34,298 nucleotides of DNA from Novosphingobium sp. (GCA_013822005.1 PNJT01000008.1:1-34298), one strand, 5' to 3'. Shown: positions 1 to 8,859, numbered from the stretch's first letter. The notes: generated by a model from the letters alone, not told the origin. Program-made: numbers and translations.

Positions 1-259
1 GCTAGTGGATTGGCGGAAACGAAAGAGTCCGATTGGGGGTTCCCATCTGTCTTTTGGATATGCGATTGAGGTTGGATGCGCAAAGGGATACCATTCGCAC
101 TCACCATGTCTGACCGTGCTCGCTTGAGCAAGGTCGTGCGCTCGCCTCAACCCCAAGCTACACCACGTCCGGGGACACCATCCCTCCACCCTTCCCCCGG
201 CACCCCATTGCCAGCCGCCGCAACCGCAGGCATCCTTCCGGCCAAGAAGGAGAATCGCG

Positions 260-622
260 ATGCGGCAACACCTTGGCTTTCTTTCCCTCGCGCTGGCGGA
301 CAAGCATACGCAGGGATCGAAGGAGGACCCGGTGCGGGTCGCCCGGCCTGAAGGCCAGCGGCGCTATCTGGGCCGGCTGCGGTGCAGCGATGGCAAGGCA
401 CCCCGGTTCTTCCGCGCCGACAATATTGGCGACGGGCCGTTCGGCAATATCGTCGACCTCTATATCGTCACTTGCGAGGGCGGGGAGCCCAAGGAGAGCG
501 AGATCCACATGGACCTGAACCACAAGGGCCATGACGAGCAGCGGCTTGTCCCGGGCTTTGCCAATGAGGTGGTGCCCGAACCGGAGCGCGCCCCGGCCCC
601 GACCGCCGATCCGCGGGCTTGA
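260..622 (+). CDS. small hypothetical protein upstream of an amidase
   Basis: A 120-residue ORF that I do not recognise. The start is supported by an AAGGAG ribosome-binding site 7 bases upstream of the ATG. Its stop codon overlaps the start region of the amidase gene (TGA at 620-622, amidase ATG at 625), which suggests translational coupling. The product has no obvious signal peptide or membrane segment. It has a compact middle part with motifs such as GPFGNIVDLYIVTCEGGEP and a Pro/Ala-rich end. It may be a small conserved protein co-expressed with the amidase, but no function can be assigned. The overlapping ORFs at 76-351 and 147-401 have no such start signal. Confidence 0.6.
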   Translation: MRQHLGFLSLALADKHTQGSKEDPVRVARPEGQRRYLGRLRCSDGKAPRFFRADNIGDGPFGNIVDLYIVTCEGGEPKESEIHMDLNHKGHDEQRLVPGFANEVVPEPERAPAPTADPRA

Positions 623-624
623 AC

Positions 625-2169
625 ATGAGCGGGATATCACTACGGCTGGCCCTGCTGGGCCTCGGCCTCGTCCTCGCCCAGCCCGCCACGGCGAAGGAAC
701 GCAAGCCCAAGCTCAAGCCAGTGCCGGTGGTTGACCAAAGCGCGGCGGCGGCCAATGCGGCCTCTGCGGCGGCGATGCGGCATCTGGATGCCATCGCCCG
801 GCTGGACGATGCCGCGGGCGGCCCGCAGCTCAATGCGGTGATCGTGTTCAACCCCACAGCGCCAGCGGAAGCGGCGCGGCTTTCGGCGACCGGGCGGCTC
901 AAGGGACGGACCGTGCTGGTCAAGGACAATGTCGAGACCAAGGAGTGGGCGACCACGGCCGGCAGTCTGGCCTTGAAGGACAACAAGACTGGCCGCGATG
1001 CGCCGCTGGTGGCGCGGATCCGGGCCGATGGCGGAGTGGTGCTGGGCAAGACCAACCTGAGCGAATGGGCCAACATCCGCTCGCCCGCGAGCTCGTCCGG
1101 CTGGTCGGGTGTGGGCGGGCAGACGAAAAACCCGCATGCGACCGACCGCAACCCTTGCGGTTCCAGCTCGGGCAGCGGGGCGGCGATTGCGGCGGGGATG
1201 GCCTGGGCGGCGGTCGGGACCGAGACCGACGGGTCGATCACTTGCCCGGCCAGCGCCAATGGGATCGTGGGGTTCAAGCCCACGGTGGGGCTGGTCAGCC
1301 GCACCTTCGTGGTGCCGATCAGCCACAGCCAGGACACCGCCGGGCCGATGGCTGCTTCGGTGTTCGGCGCCGCGTTGCTGCTGAGTGCGATGGCCGGCAG
1401 CGACCCGGCCGATCCGGCGACTTTGGAAGCCGACAAGTACAAGACCGATTACACCGCCGGCCTCGGCCTCTCCAGCCTGAAGGGCGTGCGGATCGGGGTG
1501 CTGAGCAAGCAGAGCGGCAAGCATCCGGGGGTCAACCGGGTGTTCGACCGCGCGCTGATGGATCTCTCTGCCGCCGGAGCCGTGCTGGTGCCGATCGCCT
1601 ATGACTTCCCCCCCGAGCTGGGCCGCGATGAGGGCGTGGTGCTCTATTTCGAGCTGCGCGAGGACCTCGATGCCTACCTCGCCGCCCTGCCTGGCACGCC
1701 GCCGGTGCGCAGCCTTGCCGATGTGATCATGTTCAACAAGGACCACGCCAACGAGGAGCTGCGTTGGTTCGGGCAGGAGACCTTTATCAAGGCCGAAAGT
1801 CCGGTCGACCGCGCGATCTATCAAAAGGCCCGCGCCAATTCGCTGCGGCTGGCCGGGTCCGAGGGGATCGACAAGCTGCTGGCCGACAACAAGGTGGTGG
1901 TGCTGATCGCGCCGACCGAGGGCCCGGCCTGGCCGATCGACCTGGTCAACGGCGATCACTACATCGGGATCGGCGCCGGATCGCTGGCGGCGGTGGCGGG
2001 CTATCCGCACCTGACCGTGCCGATGGGCGATGTCGAAGGACTGCCGGTGGGGCTGAGCCTTATCGGGCCCAAATGGGGCGACAAGCTGGTGCTGGACCTG
2101 GGTGCCGCCTATGAACGCGCGCGGACGGTGCAGCTGAAGGCACCCAGCTTCAAACGCTGGGGGGAATAA
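625..2169 (+). CDS. exported amidase-signature family protein
   Basis: A 514-residue amidase-signature enzyme, probably hydrolysing an amide bond of an unknown small substrate in the periplasm. The N-terminus (SLRLALLGLGLVLAQPATA) reads as a signal peptide ending near residue 23. The Ser-cisSer-Lys triad can be placed: the lysine in VLVKDN near residue 100, the cis-serine in CGSSSGSGAA near 181, and the nucleophile in TDGSITCPA near 204. Length fits exported members of the family. The ATG at 625 is preferred over an in-frame TTG at 619 because it follows directly on the upstream stop codon. The gene is likely co-transcribed with the 120-residue ORF and ends at a strong hairpin terminator. Family assignment is secure; substrate is unknown. 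Confidence 0.9.
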   Translation: MSGISLRLALLGLGLVLAQPATAKERKPKLKPVPVVDQSAAAANAASAAAMRHLDAIARLDDAAGGPQLNAVIVFNPTAPAEAARLSATGRLKGRTVLVKDNVETKEWATTAGSLALKDNKTGRDAPLVARIRADGGVVLGKTNLSEWANIRSPASSSGWSGVGGQTKNPHATDRNPCGSSSGSGAAIAAGMAWAAVGTETDGSITCPASANGIVGFKPTVGLVSRTFVVPISHSQDTAGPMAASVFGAALLLSAMAGSDPADPATLEADKYKTDYTAGLGLSSLKGVRIGVLSKQSGKHPGVNRVFDRALMDLSAAGAVLVPIAYDFPPELGRDEGVVLYFELREDLDAYLAALPGTPPVRSLADVIMFNKDHANEELRWFGQETFIKAESPVDRAIYQKARANSLRLAGSEGIDKLLADNKVVVLIAPTEGPAWPIDLVNGDHYIGIGAGSLAAVAGYPHLTVPMGDVEGLPVGLSLIGPKWGDKLVLDLGAAYERARTVQLKAPSFKRWGE

Positions 2170-2175
2170 AGAACA

Positions 2176-2203
2176 AAGGGCTCCGGATCTCTCCGGAGCC
2201 CTT
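2176..2203. terminator. hairpin terminator between convergent amidase and tig
   Basis: Perfect 11-bp stem AAGGGCTCCGG / CCGGAGCCCTT with a 6-base loop, 7 bases after the amidase stop and 24 bases before the end of tig. The stem has A-rich sequence on one side and CTT on the other, so it may act in both directions for the convergent genes. A long U-tract is lacking. Confidence 0.75.
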
Positions 2204-2226
2204 CGAATTCCTGACCGGAAAGCGGC

Positions 2227-3705
2227 TTACTTCTTCGCGGCAGCTTTCTTGGGCGCAGCCTTCTTTTCGGCCTTTTCAGCCTTGGGCGCTGCTTCCTTCT
2301 TCTCAGCCTTGGGGGCAGCTTCCTTTTTGGCGGCGGCCTTCCTGGGTGCGGCTTTCTTGGCCGGGGCCGGGGCAGTCTCTTCGGCTTCGATCGCGGCCTG
2401 GAGTTCTTCCTTGGTCACGGTCTTTTCGGTGACTTCGGCCTTGTCGAACAGGAAATCGACGACCTTGTCTTCATAGAGCGGGGCGCGCAGCTGGGCGGCG
2501 GCGAGGGCATCCTGCTGGATGTATTCGACGAAGCGCTGGCGGTCTTCCGGGCGGTACTGCTGGGCAGCCTGCTGCATCAGCATCGACATTTCCTGGCTGC
2601 TGACTTCGACGCCGTTGGCCTGGCCGATTTCCGAGAGCAGCAGCCCCAGGCGCACGCGGCGCACGGCGATGGCTTCGTATTCGCCCTTCTCGTCCTCGAT
2701 TTCCTTGAGCGCAGCGGCCGGATCGGCGTCCTGGGCAGCTTCCTGCTGGAGCTGGGCCCAGATCTGCTGGAATTCGGCTTCGACCATCGACGGCGGCACA
2801 TCGAAATCATGGCCCGCGGCCAGAATGTCGAGCAGCGCGCGCTTCATCTGGGTGCGGGTGAGGCCGGCAGTTTCCTGCTCCAGCTGGCCGCGCAGCAGGC
2901 CCTTGAGCTGGGCCAGATCGGTCAGCCCCAGGCTCTTGGCAAATTCGTCGTCGATCTTGGTTTCGCCGGCCACTTTGACGGCCTTGACCACGATGTCGAA
3001 CTGGGCGTCCTTGCCCTTGAGGTTCTCAGCCGGATAGTCGGCCGGGAAAGTCACGGTGATGGTCTTTTCGTCACCGGCCTTCACGCCGACGAGCTGTTCC
3101 TCGAAGCCGGGGATGAACCGGCCCGAGCCGATTTCCAGCGCCGCGTCTTCGGCCTTGCCGCCGTCGAATTCGACACCGTCGAGCTTGCCGGTAAAGTCGA
3201 TGATCAGCTGGTCGCCGTCTTCGGCCTTCTTGCCCTTCTTGGCATCGACAAAGCTCTTGGCGTTGCCCGCCAGGCGCGCGACCTGTTCATCGACTTCGGC
3301 ATCGCTGACCGGCACGACCAGCTTGTCGAGCTTGAGGCCGTCGATCGACGGGGCCGGGATCGTCGGCAGCACTTCAAGGCTGACGTTCAGTTCGGCGTCC
3401 TTGCCTTCTTCATAGCCTTCACCCAGCGCGATCTGCGGCTGCATCGCGGGGCGCAGCTTGTTGTCGCCCAGCAGCTTCTGGATCGCTTCCTGGACCGAGG
3501 TGTTGAGCGCTTCCTGGTGAAGCTGCGGCCCGTGCATCTTCTTGACCAGGTTGGCGGGGACCTTGCCGGGGCGGAAGCCGGGCATGCGCACTTGCGGAGC
3601 GATCTTCGCCACTTCGCCATCAATGCGCGCGGCAATATCCTTGGCGGCGATCTTCACGCTGTAGGCGCGCTTCAAACCCTCGTTGGTGGTCTCGACAATC
3701 TGCAT
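2227..3705 (-). CDS. tig: trigger factor
   Basis: Ribosome-associated chaperone with peptidyl-prolyl isomerase activity that receives nascent chains at the tunnel exit. The ribosome-binding signature GFRPGKVP is at residues 43-50. An FKBP-like isomerase domain follows at about 163-245 (GDQLIIDFTG, then FIPGFEEQLVG), then the long helical C-terminal chaperone domain. At 492 residues it is longer than the usual 430-450. The excess is a Lys/Ala/Pro/Glu tail from about residue 445, made of KKEAAPKAE-type repeats. The start is the only ATG that gives the canonical N-terminus (MQIVETTNEG). It lies downstream of tRNA-Leu on the same strand. clpP, a frequent downstream neighbour, is absent here. Confidence 0.97.
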   Translation of the reverse strand: MQIVETTNEGLKRAYSVKIAAKDIAARIDGEVAKIAPQVRMPGFRPGKVPANLVKKMHGPQLHQEALNTSVQEAIQKLLGDNKLRPAMQPQIALGEGYEEGKDAELNVSLEVLPTIPAPSIDGLKLDKLVVPVSDAEVDEQVARLAGNAKSFVDAKKGKKAEDGDQLIIDFTGKLDGVEFDGGKAEDAALEIGSGRFIPGFEEQLVGVKAGDEKTITVTFPADYPAENLKGKDAQFDIVVKAVKVAGETKIDDEFAKSLGLTDLAQLKGLLRGQLEQETAGLTRTQMKRALLDILAAGHDFDVPPSMVEAEFQQIWAQLQQEAAQDADPAAALKEIEDEKGEYEAIAVRRVRLGLLLSEIGQANGVEVSSQEMSMLMQQAAQQYRPEDRQRFVEYIQQDALAAAQLRAPLYEDKVVDFLFDKAEVTEKTVTKEELQAAIEAEETAPAPAKKAAPRKAAAKKEAAPKAEKKEAAPKAEKAEKKAAPKKAAAKK

Positions 3706-3761
3706 GACTAAACAGGCCTTTTCGAACTAACTGCCCCGTTGGACGGCAATGCCAGTGGAAC

Positions 3762-3846
3762 TGGTGCGGGCGAAGGGACTCGAACCCCCACATCTTGCGA
3801 TACTGGTACCTAAAACCAGCGCGTCTACCAATTCCGCCACGCCCGC
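3762..3846 (-). tRNA. tRNA-Leu (anticodon UAG)
   Basis: On the minus strand the sequence folds into a class II tRNA. The acceptor stem is GCGGGCG/CGCCCGC with discriminator A and an encoded CCA. The D-arm is typical (GGCGGAATTGGTAGAC), the anticodon arm is CTGGT-TTTAGGT-ACCAG with anticodon TAG, and there is a variable arm. The T-arm is GGGGGTTCGAGTCCCTT. It sits between sppA and tig. Confidence 0.97.
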
Positions 3847-3948
3847 GGCCCGACGAAGCCCTACCCCCGCAGTTCAGCGCGAGAGTCTGGAATCAAGGCG
3901 TGGCCCTTAGTGGCCCCTTTGCCAAAGGGCAAGCAGGGATGCAGCGGT

Positions 3949-5823
3949 TTAGCCGATCCCCAGCACAGTTGCCAGTTTGAGCAGCCAATTGGACTGCTTT
4001 TCAAGCCGCATGCCGCCTGCCGGAACCGGACAATCGAGGCACAAAGCTTGCGCCCCGCGAACCTCGCCCAGCCAGCTGAGTTGAGCCAGCGCCCGGCTCT
4101 GCTTGGCCTGTTCGCGCAGCGCCATCTGGGCGAACATATCGCCCCCCTGCCCGGCGCTGTCCTCTTCGCCGCCGCCCAGCCGCTCAAGCAGGCTGGCATA
4201 GGGATCGGCCTCGCCGCCGTAATGCCGGGCGTGCCAGGTCTCCAGCTTGGCCTGCTTGGCCGCCCAGGCCAGCGCATCGTCAAGCCCGCCGAACTGATCG
4301 ACCAGCCCGTTCTGCCGCGCTGTGCCGCCATCCCAGGCGCGCCCCTGGGCGATCGCATCGACCTGTTCGGGGGTCTTGCCGCGGGCCTTGCTGACCAGAT
4401 CGATGAAGCGGCGATATCCGGATTCGATCGCGCCCTGCATCAGCACGTGGGTTTCGGGGGTGAAGCCGCCCATCACGTCGGGCTGGCCGCTGAGCGGCGT
4501 GGTGCGCACCCCGTCCGAGGTGATCCCGTATTGCGCCAGCGTCCCTTCAAACGATGGCATGATCGCAAAGATCCCGATCGATCCGGTAACGCTGCTCGGC
4601 TGGGCGAAGATGCGGTTGCCGCCGGTCGCGATCCAGTAGCCGCCGCTGGCGGCGACATTGGCGAACGACACCGCCACCGGCTTGCCCTTGGCCTTGAAGC
4701 GATCAACCGCCCCCCGAACCTGTTCGGACGCCAAGGCCGAGCCTCCCGGCGAATCGATCCGCAGCACCAGCGCCGCGGCATCGTCGGCATTGGCCTCGTC
4801 GATCAACCGGGTGATCCGGTCGCCCCCGGCGGTCCCCGGACCGGCTTTGCCGTCGATGATCGTGCCGGCAACGGTCACCACCGCGATGGCCTTGCCATCC
4901 TGGTCCGCCGGATGCGCCGCCAGCAGCGCGCCCATGCCCGAATGGGCATAGCTGCCCGGTTGCTTGCTCGACCCGTCCTTACCGGCCAGTTGCTTGACGC
5001 GTTCGCCGAATTCCACCGCATCGCCCAGCTTATCGACCATCCCGGCCTTGAGCGCGGCTTGCGCCAGGTCTCCGTTCGAAGCCTTGACCCATGTCACCGG
5101 GTCCTTGGCGACCTGGGCATATTGCGCCTTGGGCCGGGCCTTGCTGACATTGGCCAGCCAATTGTCGAAGACCGATTCGAGCAGCGCGGTGCGCGCCTCT
5201 TTCGAGGGCGCCGAGGCCCGATCAAGCAGATAGGGCTCGACGAAATCCTTGTAGGTCCCGACCTTGTAGATGTGGACCTTGACCTTGAAGCGTTCGAGCA
5301 GCCCGGCGTAGTAGGTCTGGTTGCCGCCCGGCCCGGCAATGGCCGCGCCGCCCATCGGATGGACCCAGGCCTCGCTGGCATGGGCCGCCAGCATCAGGCT
5401 GTCGTCGAGATAGGCGATGGCATAAGTCAGCACCGGCTTCTTGGCGGCGCGTGCCTCGTCCATCGCCGCGGCGACTTCCTCCACATTGACCAGGCCCCCG
5501 CCAGTGAAGCTCGACAGGTCGAGCACTACCGCCTTGATCCGGTCATCCTTGGCCGCCAGCTTGATCGCGCGGACTACGTCGCGGGTGCGGTATTCGCGGA
5601 TCGGGGCCCCGCCCATCAGCAGTTCCAGCGGATCGCTTTCGGCCGGTTCCTCGACCAGCGAACCGTTAAGCTTGATCAGCAGCGCGCCGTCCTTGACCAG
5701 CCCGGCGCTGGGCCGGGCAGTCAGCGCGCCATAGAGCATGATGAAGAACAGCAGCATGAAGAACAGCACCAGGCCATCCTTGATCGCGACCAGGAGGTGC
5801 CAGACCTTGCGGGCAAACAGCAT
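3949..5823 (-). CDS. sppA: signal peptide peptidase SppA, 67 kDa type
   Basis: Membrane-anchored serine protease that degrades cleaved signal peptides in the inner membrane. From the ATG at 5823 the protein has 624 residues, close to the 618 of E. coli SppA. A single N-terminal membrane helix lies at about 16-34 (DGLVLFFMLLFFIMLYGAL). Two tandem peptidase-S49 domains follow. The Ser-Lys dyad is split between them as expected: K192 in GTYKDFVEPY and S393 in VAASGGYWIA, about 200 residues apart as in E. coli (K209/S409). The ORF track runs on to 6357, but that extension overlaps the divergent toxin-antitoxin genes and is not coding. An in-frame ATG at 5862 would add 13 residues and lacks a ribosome-binding site. 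Confidence 0.95.
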   Translation of the reverse strand: MLFARKVWHLLVAIKDGLVLFFMLLFFIMLYGALTARPSAGLVKDGALLIKLNGSLVEEPAESDPLELLMGGAPIREYRTRDVVRAIKLAAKDDRIKAVVLDLSSFTGGGLVNVEEVAAAMDEARAAKKPVLTYAIAYLDDSLMLAAHASEAWVHPMGGAAIAGPGGNQTYYAGLLERFKVKVHIYKVGTYKDFVEPYLLDRASAPSKEARTALLESVFDNWLANVSKARPKAQYAQVAKDPVTWVKASNGDLAQAALKAGMVDKLGDAVEFGERVKQLAGKDGSSKQPGSYAHSGMGALLAAHPADQDGKAIAVVTVAGTIIDGKAGPGTAGGDRITRLIDEANADDAAALVLRIDSPGGSALASEQVRGAVDRFKAKGKPVAVSFANVAASGGYWIATGGNRIFAQPSSVTGSIGIFAIMPSFEGTLAQYGITSDGVRTTPLSGQPDVMGGFTPETHVLMQGAIESGYRRFIDLVSKARGKTPEQVDAIAQGRAWDGGTARQNGLVDQFGGLDDALAWAAKQAKLETWHARHYGGEADPYASLLERLGGGEEDSAGQGGDMFAQMALREQAKQSRALAQLSWLGEVRGAQALCLDCPVPAGGMRLEKQSNWLLKLATVLGIG

Positions 5824-5954
5824 TGCTTGGGGCTTTCTTTCAAGGGACTTGGCCGAAGACATAGGCAGCGCCGGCGCGATTGGCCAGTGTGCTGTCGATG
5901 AACCGCCGACTGCGGCTTGCGGATGACCATTATGGCCGCCAATCGCATTGACGC

Positions 5955-5974
5955 ACTGACCCAAGTGAGTCAGT
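5955..5974. promoter_or_regulatory. inverted repeat before the antitoxin gene, possible operator
   Basis: ACTGAC and GTCAGT flank an 8-base spacer, ending 8 bases before the preferred antitoxin ATG at 5983 and in the gap between divergent sppA and the toxin-antitoxin pair. TTGACG overlaps its left side and could be a -35 element. Autoregulation is common in such modules, but this site is inferred from symmetry alone. If the antitoxin starts further upstream, the repeat would be coding. Confidence 0.3.
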
Positions 5975-5982
5975 CTGCACCA

Positions 5983-6216
5983 ATGCTTCTCGCCGGATTC
6001 CCCCGTATCGCCATCGACCCCGCGATTTGCGGTGGACGGGCGACTATTGCTGGCACCCGGGTCCGCGTCTCTGACATCCTTGAGATGCTCGCAGGGGGAG
6101 CGAGCGAGGCTGAGATCTTGGAAGATTTTCCATATCTCGGCCAGGACGATATTCGCGCGGCACTGGTCTATGCCGCTGCCCAAACCGACCATCCGGTTGC
6201 TCTGGCGGCTGAATGA
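5983..6216 (+). CDS. DUF433 antitoxin-type protein
   Basis: Small DUF433 (COG2442) protein, 77 residues from the ATG at 5983. It shows the family pattern IAIDPAICGGRATIAGTRV followed by a helical DNA-binding-like region (SDILEMLAGGASEAEILEDFP). Such proteins are commonly the antitoxin partner of PIN-like DUF5615 proteins. The gene overlaps the downstream toxin gene by ATGA, which fits a coupled antitoxin-toxin pair. The ORF is open further upstream, with possible starts at 5917 (TTG), 5923 and 5932. I prefer 5983 because it gives the usual family length and leaves an inverted repeat as a leader. Start is uncertain; family is clear. Confidence 0.8.
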   Translation: MLLAGFPRIAIDPAICGGRATIAGTRVRVSDILEMLAGGASEAEILEDFPYLGQDDIRAALVYAAAQTDHPVALAAE

Positions 6217-6536
6217 ACTTCCTGATCGATGCGCAATTGCCGCCAGCCCTGTGCGACTGGCTGAATGAGCGCGGGCATGGTGCGCAACATGTTTCCGGTC
6301 TTGGACTGGAAATTGCCAGCGATCGCGAAATCGCCGAACACGCAGAACGACACGCAATGGTCCTGGTCAGCAAGGACGAGGATTTCCTGACCTTGCGGTT
6401 GCCTGATCGCTTCGCATTCCTGTGGCTGCGCTGCGGCAATTCCACCAACCGGGCGTTGACCGTCTGGCTGGATTTGCGTTGGGAGCAGATCGAAACCTGG
6501 CTCAACGCGGGAGAACGGTTCGTCGAAGCACGGTAG
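6213..6536 (+). CDS. DUF5615 PIN-like toxin-type protein
   Basis: A 107-residue DUF5615 (COG4634) protein with a Mut7-C/PIN-like fold, the putative toxin of the pair. It carries the typical N-terminus [22 protein letters not shown] and the second acidic cluster [12 protein letters not shown] near residue 50. These are the acidic positions (D6, and D/E near 53-54) expected of a PIN-type nuclease site. It overlaps the DUF433 gene by 4 bases and ends 55 bases before pyrB. Nuclease activity has been inferred for the family, and the RNA target here is unknown. Confidence 0.8.
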   Translation: MNFLIDAQLPPALCDWLNERGHGAQHVSGLGLEIASDREIAEHAERHAMVLVSKDEDFLTLRLPDRFAFLWLRCGNSTNRALTVWLDLRWEQIETWLNAGERFVEAR

Positions 6537-6591
6537 TTCTGGCAACTGCGACTTGCGAACTGCGCGCCGCGCCGCTAAGGCACCGTCTTCA

Positions 6592-7587
6592 ATGACATCG
6601 CCGAACCTTGATGCTGCGGGCCGCTATCCGGCTGGCTCCGCCGCCTTCCCGCACCGCAGCCTTACGGGCCTTGCGGGGCTGGCCCCGTGGGAGATCCTGT
6701 TCCTGCTCGACGAAGCGGAACAATGGGTCGAACTGAACCGCCAGCCGCACAAGCGCAATGACCGGCTGGCAGGCCTCACGATCATCAACGCCTTTTTCGA
6801 AAACAGCACCCGCACGCTGCTCAGCTTCGAGATTGCGGGCAAGCGGCTGGGTGCCGACGTGGTCAACATGCATGCCGCACAAAGCTCTGTGAAGAAAGGC
6901 GAAACGCTGATCGACACGGCGATGACGCTGAACGCGATGCACGCCGATGCGATCGTGATCCGCCACCAGAGCAGCGGCGCGGTGCAGCTGATCGCGGACA
7001 AGGTCGATTGCCCGGTGCTCAACGCCGGGGACGGCCAGCACGAGCATCCCACCCAAGGCCTGCTTGACGCGCTGACCATCCGCCATGCCAAGGGCGCGGA
7101 GTTCGCAGGGATGCGCGTGACGATCTGCGGCGATATCCTGCACAGCCGGGTCGCGCGCTCGAACATCCATTGCCTGACCACTTTGGGGGCCGAAGTGCGC
7201 GTCTGCGCCCCGCCCGCGCTGATGCCGGCCGATATCGAGGCGCTGAAAGTCCACCCGTTCCACGATTTCGACGCCGCGCTGGTTGGCAGCGACGTGGTGA
7301 TGATGCTGCGGCTTCAGCAGGAACGGATGAGCGGGCAGTTCATCCCCAGCCCCCGCGAATACCGCCACCTTTACGGCCTGACGCTGGACCGGCTGGCCAA
7401 GGCCAAGGGCGATGCTCTGGTGATGCACCCCGGCCCGATGAACCGCGGGGTGGAGATTGACAGCAATGTCGCCGACCTGGCGGGGCGCAGCGCGATTACC
7501 ACTCAGGTTGAAATGGGCGTGGCAATCCGCATGGCCTGCCTTGACGTGCTGACCCGGCGAACCCGCGGGCTGGAGGGCTGGGCATGA
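6592..7587 (+). CDS. pyrB: aspartate carbamoyltransferase catalytic subunit
   Basis: Second step of de novo pyrimidine synthesis: carbamoyl phosphate plus aspartate to carbamoyl aspartate. The 331-residue product has the carbamoyl-phosphate signature STRTLLSFE at about 72-80. It also has the HPTQGLLDA motif and [10 protein letters not shown] near the C-terminus. The ATG at 6592 is chosen over an in-frame TTG at 6553 because the extra residues are low-complexity and not family-like. No clear Shine-Dalgarno is visible before it. It overlaps the pyrC-like gene by ATGA, so the two are translationally coupled. No regulatory pyrI is present. The length slightly above E. coli PyrB fits pairing with a PyrC' subunit, as in pseudomonads. 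Confidence 0.97.
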   Translation: MTSPNLDAAGRYPAGSAAFPHRSLTGLAGLAPWEILFLLDEAEQWVELNRQPHKRNDRLAGLTIINAFFENSTRTLLSFEIAGKRLGADVVNMHAAQSSVKKGETLIDTAMTLNAMHADAIVIRHQSSGAVQLIADKVDCPVLNAGDGQHEHPTQGLLDALTIRHAKGAEFAGMRVTICGDILHSRVARSNIHCLTTLGAEVRVCAPPALMPADIEALKVHPFHDFDAALVGSDVVMMLRLQQERMSGQFIPSPREYRHLYGLTLDRLAKAKGDALVMHPGPMNRGVEIDSNVADLAGRSAITTQVEMGVAIRMACLDVLTRRTRGLEGWA

Positions 7588-8819
7588 GCGCGCCGCGTCC
7601 GCTGACCATCACCGGCGGCCAGCTGGTGCTGCCCGGCAAGAGCCCGGTGCCCGGATCGCTGCGCTGCGAGGGCGGGCTGATCCGCGCTGTCGGCGGGGCG
7701 ATTGCCGGGCCTGACGACCTGGTGATCGACGCCAAGGGCGCGCTGGTCGTGCCCGGGCTGGTCGATCTGGGCGTTTTCGCGATCGACAAGCCGGCTTTCC
7801 AATTCGGCGGGATCACCCGCGCAGCCTTGATGCCCGATCAGGGCGTGGTGCTCGACAAGCCCAGCTCGGTCCGTTTCGCCGCGCAGTCGGGCAAGCCCGA
7901 CCTGTGGGTCCACCCGCTGGCCGCCGCGACCCGCGACCTGGCCGGGAGCGAGATCGCCGAACTGGCGCTGATGCGCGATGCCGGGGCCAAGGCAGTGGCC
8001 ACCGGGCGGCGCTGGATCGGGGATTCCGGCACCATGCACCGCTTGCTGTCCTATGCCGCGATGCTGGGGCTGGTCGTTATCACCCATGCCGAGGATGCCG
8101 GGCTGACCGGCGGGGCAGTTGCCACCGCCGGCGAAATGGCGACGCGCTTGGGCCTGCCGAGCGCACCCGCCGAAGCCGAGGCGCTGGCAATTGCCCGCGA
8201 CCTCGCGCTGGCCGAACTGACCGGCGCGCGGATTCACTTCCGCCAGGTCACCACGGCCAAGGGCCTCGCGCTGGTCCGCGCCGCCAAGGCGCGCGGGATC
8301 AAGGTGACTGCCGGGGTCACGCCCGCGCATTTCATGCTGTCCGACACCGCGATCGGCGATTTCCGGACCTTCACCCGCCTGTCCCCGCCGCTGCGCAGCG
8401 AGGCGGACCGGCAGGCTGTGTTGGCCGCGCTGAGCGACGGAACCATCGACGTGATCTCATCCGGCCACGATCCGCGCGGACCCGAGGACAAGCGGCTGCC
8501 CTTCGCGGATGCCGAACCGGGCATGGCCGGGGCCGAAACGCTGCTGCCGCTAACGCTGGGCTTGGTCCGCGACGGCGTGATTGACCTGCCGCGCGCTTTC
8601 GAACTGCTGGCCGCCAACCCCGCCGCACTGCTTGGGGTCAAGGCAGGCCGGATTGAGGAAGGGCTTGAAGCCGACATGGCCTTGATTGACCCGGCCAAGC
8701 CCTGGGTGGTCGATTCCGACATGATGGCGGCCACTGCGGGCAATACCCCGTTTGACAAGCAGGGCGTCGAAGGCCGCGTGCTGGCGCTGTTCAAGGGCGG
8801 CGTGTTGATCGCGGATTAG
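7584..8819 (+). CDS. dihydroorotase-like protein, probably non-catalytic (PyrC')
   Basis: A 411-residue amidohydrolase-fold protein of the class I dihydroorotase family, encoded directly after and overlapping pyrB. Metal-site residues are largely gone. The canonical DxHxH after PGLVD reads DLGVFA. The HxCHVST strand reads IHFRQVTT, with Arg in place of the zinc histidine. The ATDHAPH strand reads SSGHDPRG. Only the histidine in VITHAED (about 168) is retained. In Pseudomonas such inactive PyrC' proteins act as structural partners of PyrB, and a separate active dihydroorotase is encoded elsewhere. I infer the same here. Pipelines may label it pyrC, but catalysis is unlikely. Confidence 0.88.
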   Translation: MSAPRPLTITGGQLVLPGKSPVPGSLRCEGGLIRAVGGAIAGPDDLVIDAKGALVVPGLVDLGVFAIDKPAFQFGGITRAALMPDQGVVLDKPSSVRFAAQSGKPDLWVHPLAAATRDLAGSEIAELALMRDAGAKAVATGRRWIGDSGTMHRLLSYAAMLGLVVITHAEDAGLTGGAVATAGEMATRLGLPSAPAEAEALAIARDLALAELTGARIHFRQVTTAKGLALVRAAKARGIKVTAGVTPAHFMLSDTAIGDFRTFTRLSPPLRSEADRQAVLAALSDGTIDVISSGHDPRGPEDKRLPFADAEPGMAGAETLLPLTLGLVRDGVIDLPRAFELLAANPAALLGVKAGRIEEGLEADMALIDPAKPWVVDSDMMAATAGNTPFDKQGVEGRVLALFKGGVLIAD

Positions 8820-8837
8820 CGACGCCCAAACGCAAAA

Positions 8838-8859
8838 CCCCTCCCGCGATGGGGAGGGG
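8838..8859 (-). terminator. terminator of the parA/SPOR operon
   Basis: CCCCTCCC / GGGAGGGG, an 8-bp stem with a 6-base loop, lies between the convergent ends of the pyrC-like gene and the TPR-SPOR gene. On the minus strand it is followed by TTTTGCGTTT, so it best serves the minus-strand operon. The stem resembles the CCTCCCC/GGGGAGG core of palindromes elsewhere in the window. Confidence 0.65.

Noticed and set aside
76-351. 91-residue ORF at the window start
   Set aside because: It is Pro/Arg-rich, has no start signal, and overlaps the better-supported ORF at 260. I see nothing else definite in 1-259.
640-2010. 456-residue minus-strand ORF, and the 324-residue one at 468-1442
   Set aside because: Both are antisense to the clear amidase gene, with His/Arg/Gln-rich composition typical of shadow frames.
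3910-5901. 663-residue ORF on the plus strand
   Set aside because: It lies antisense to sppA over its full length, is rich in Arg/Gly/Ala/Pro without a family signature, and is a GC-driven shadow.
5824-6357. N-terminal extension of SppA in the ORF track
   Set aside because: It is antisense to the toxin-antitoxin pair, and the membrane-anchor start at 5823 fits the family.
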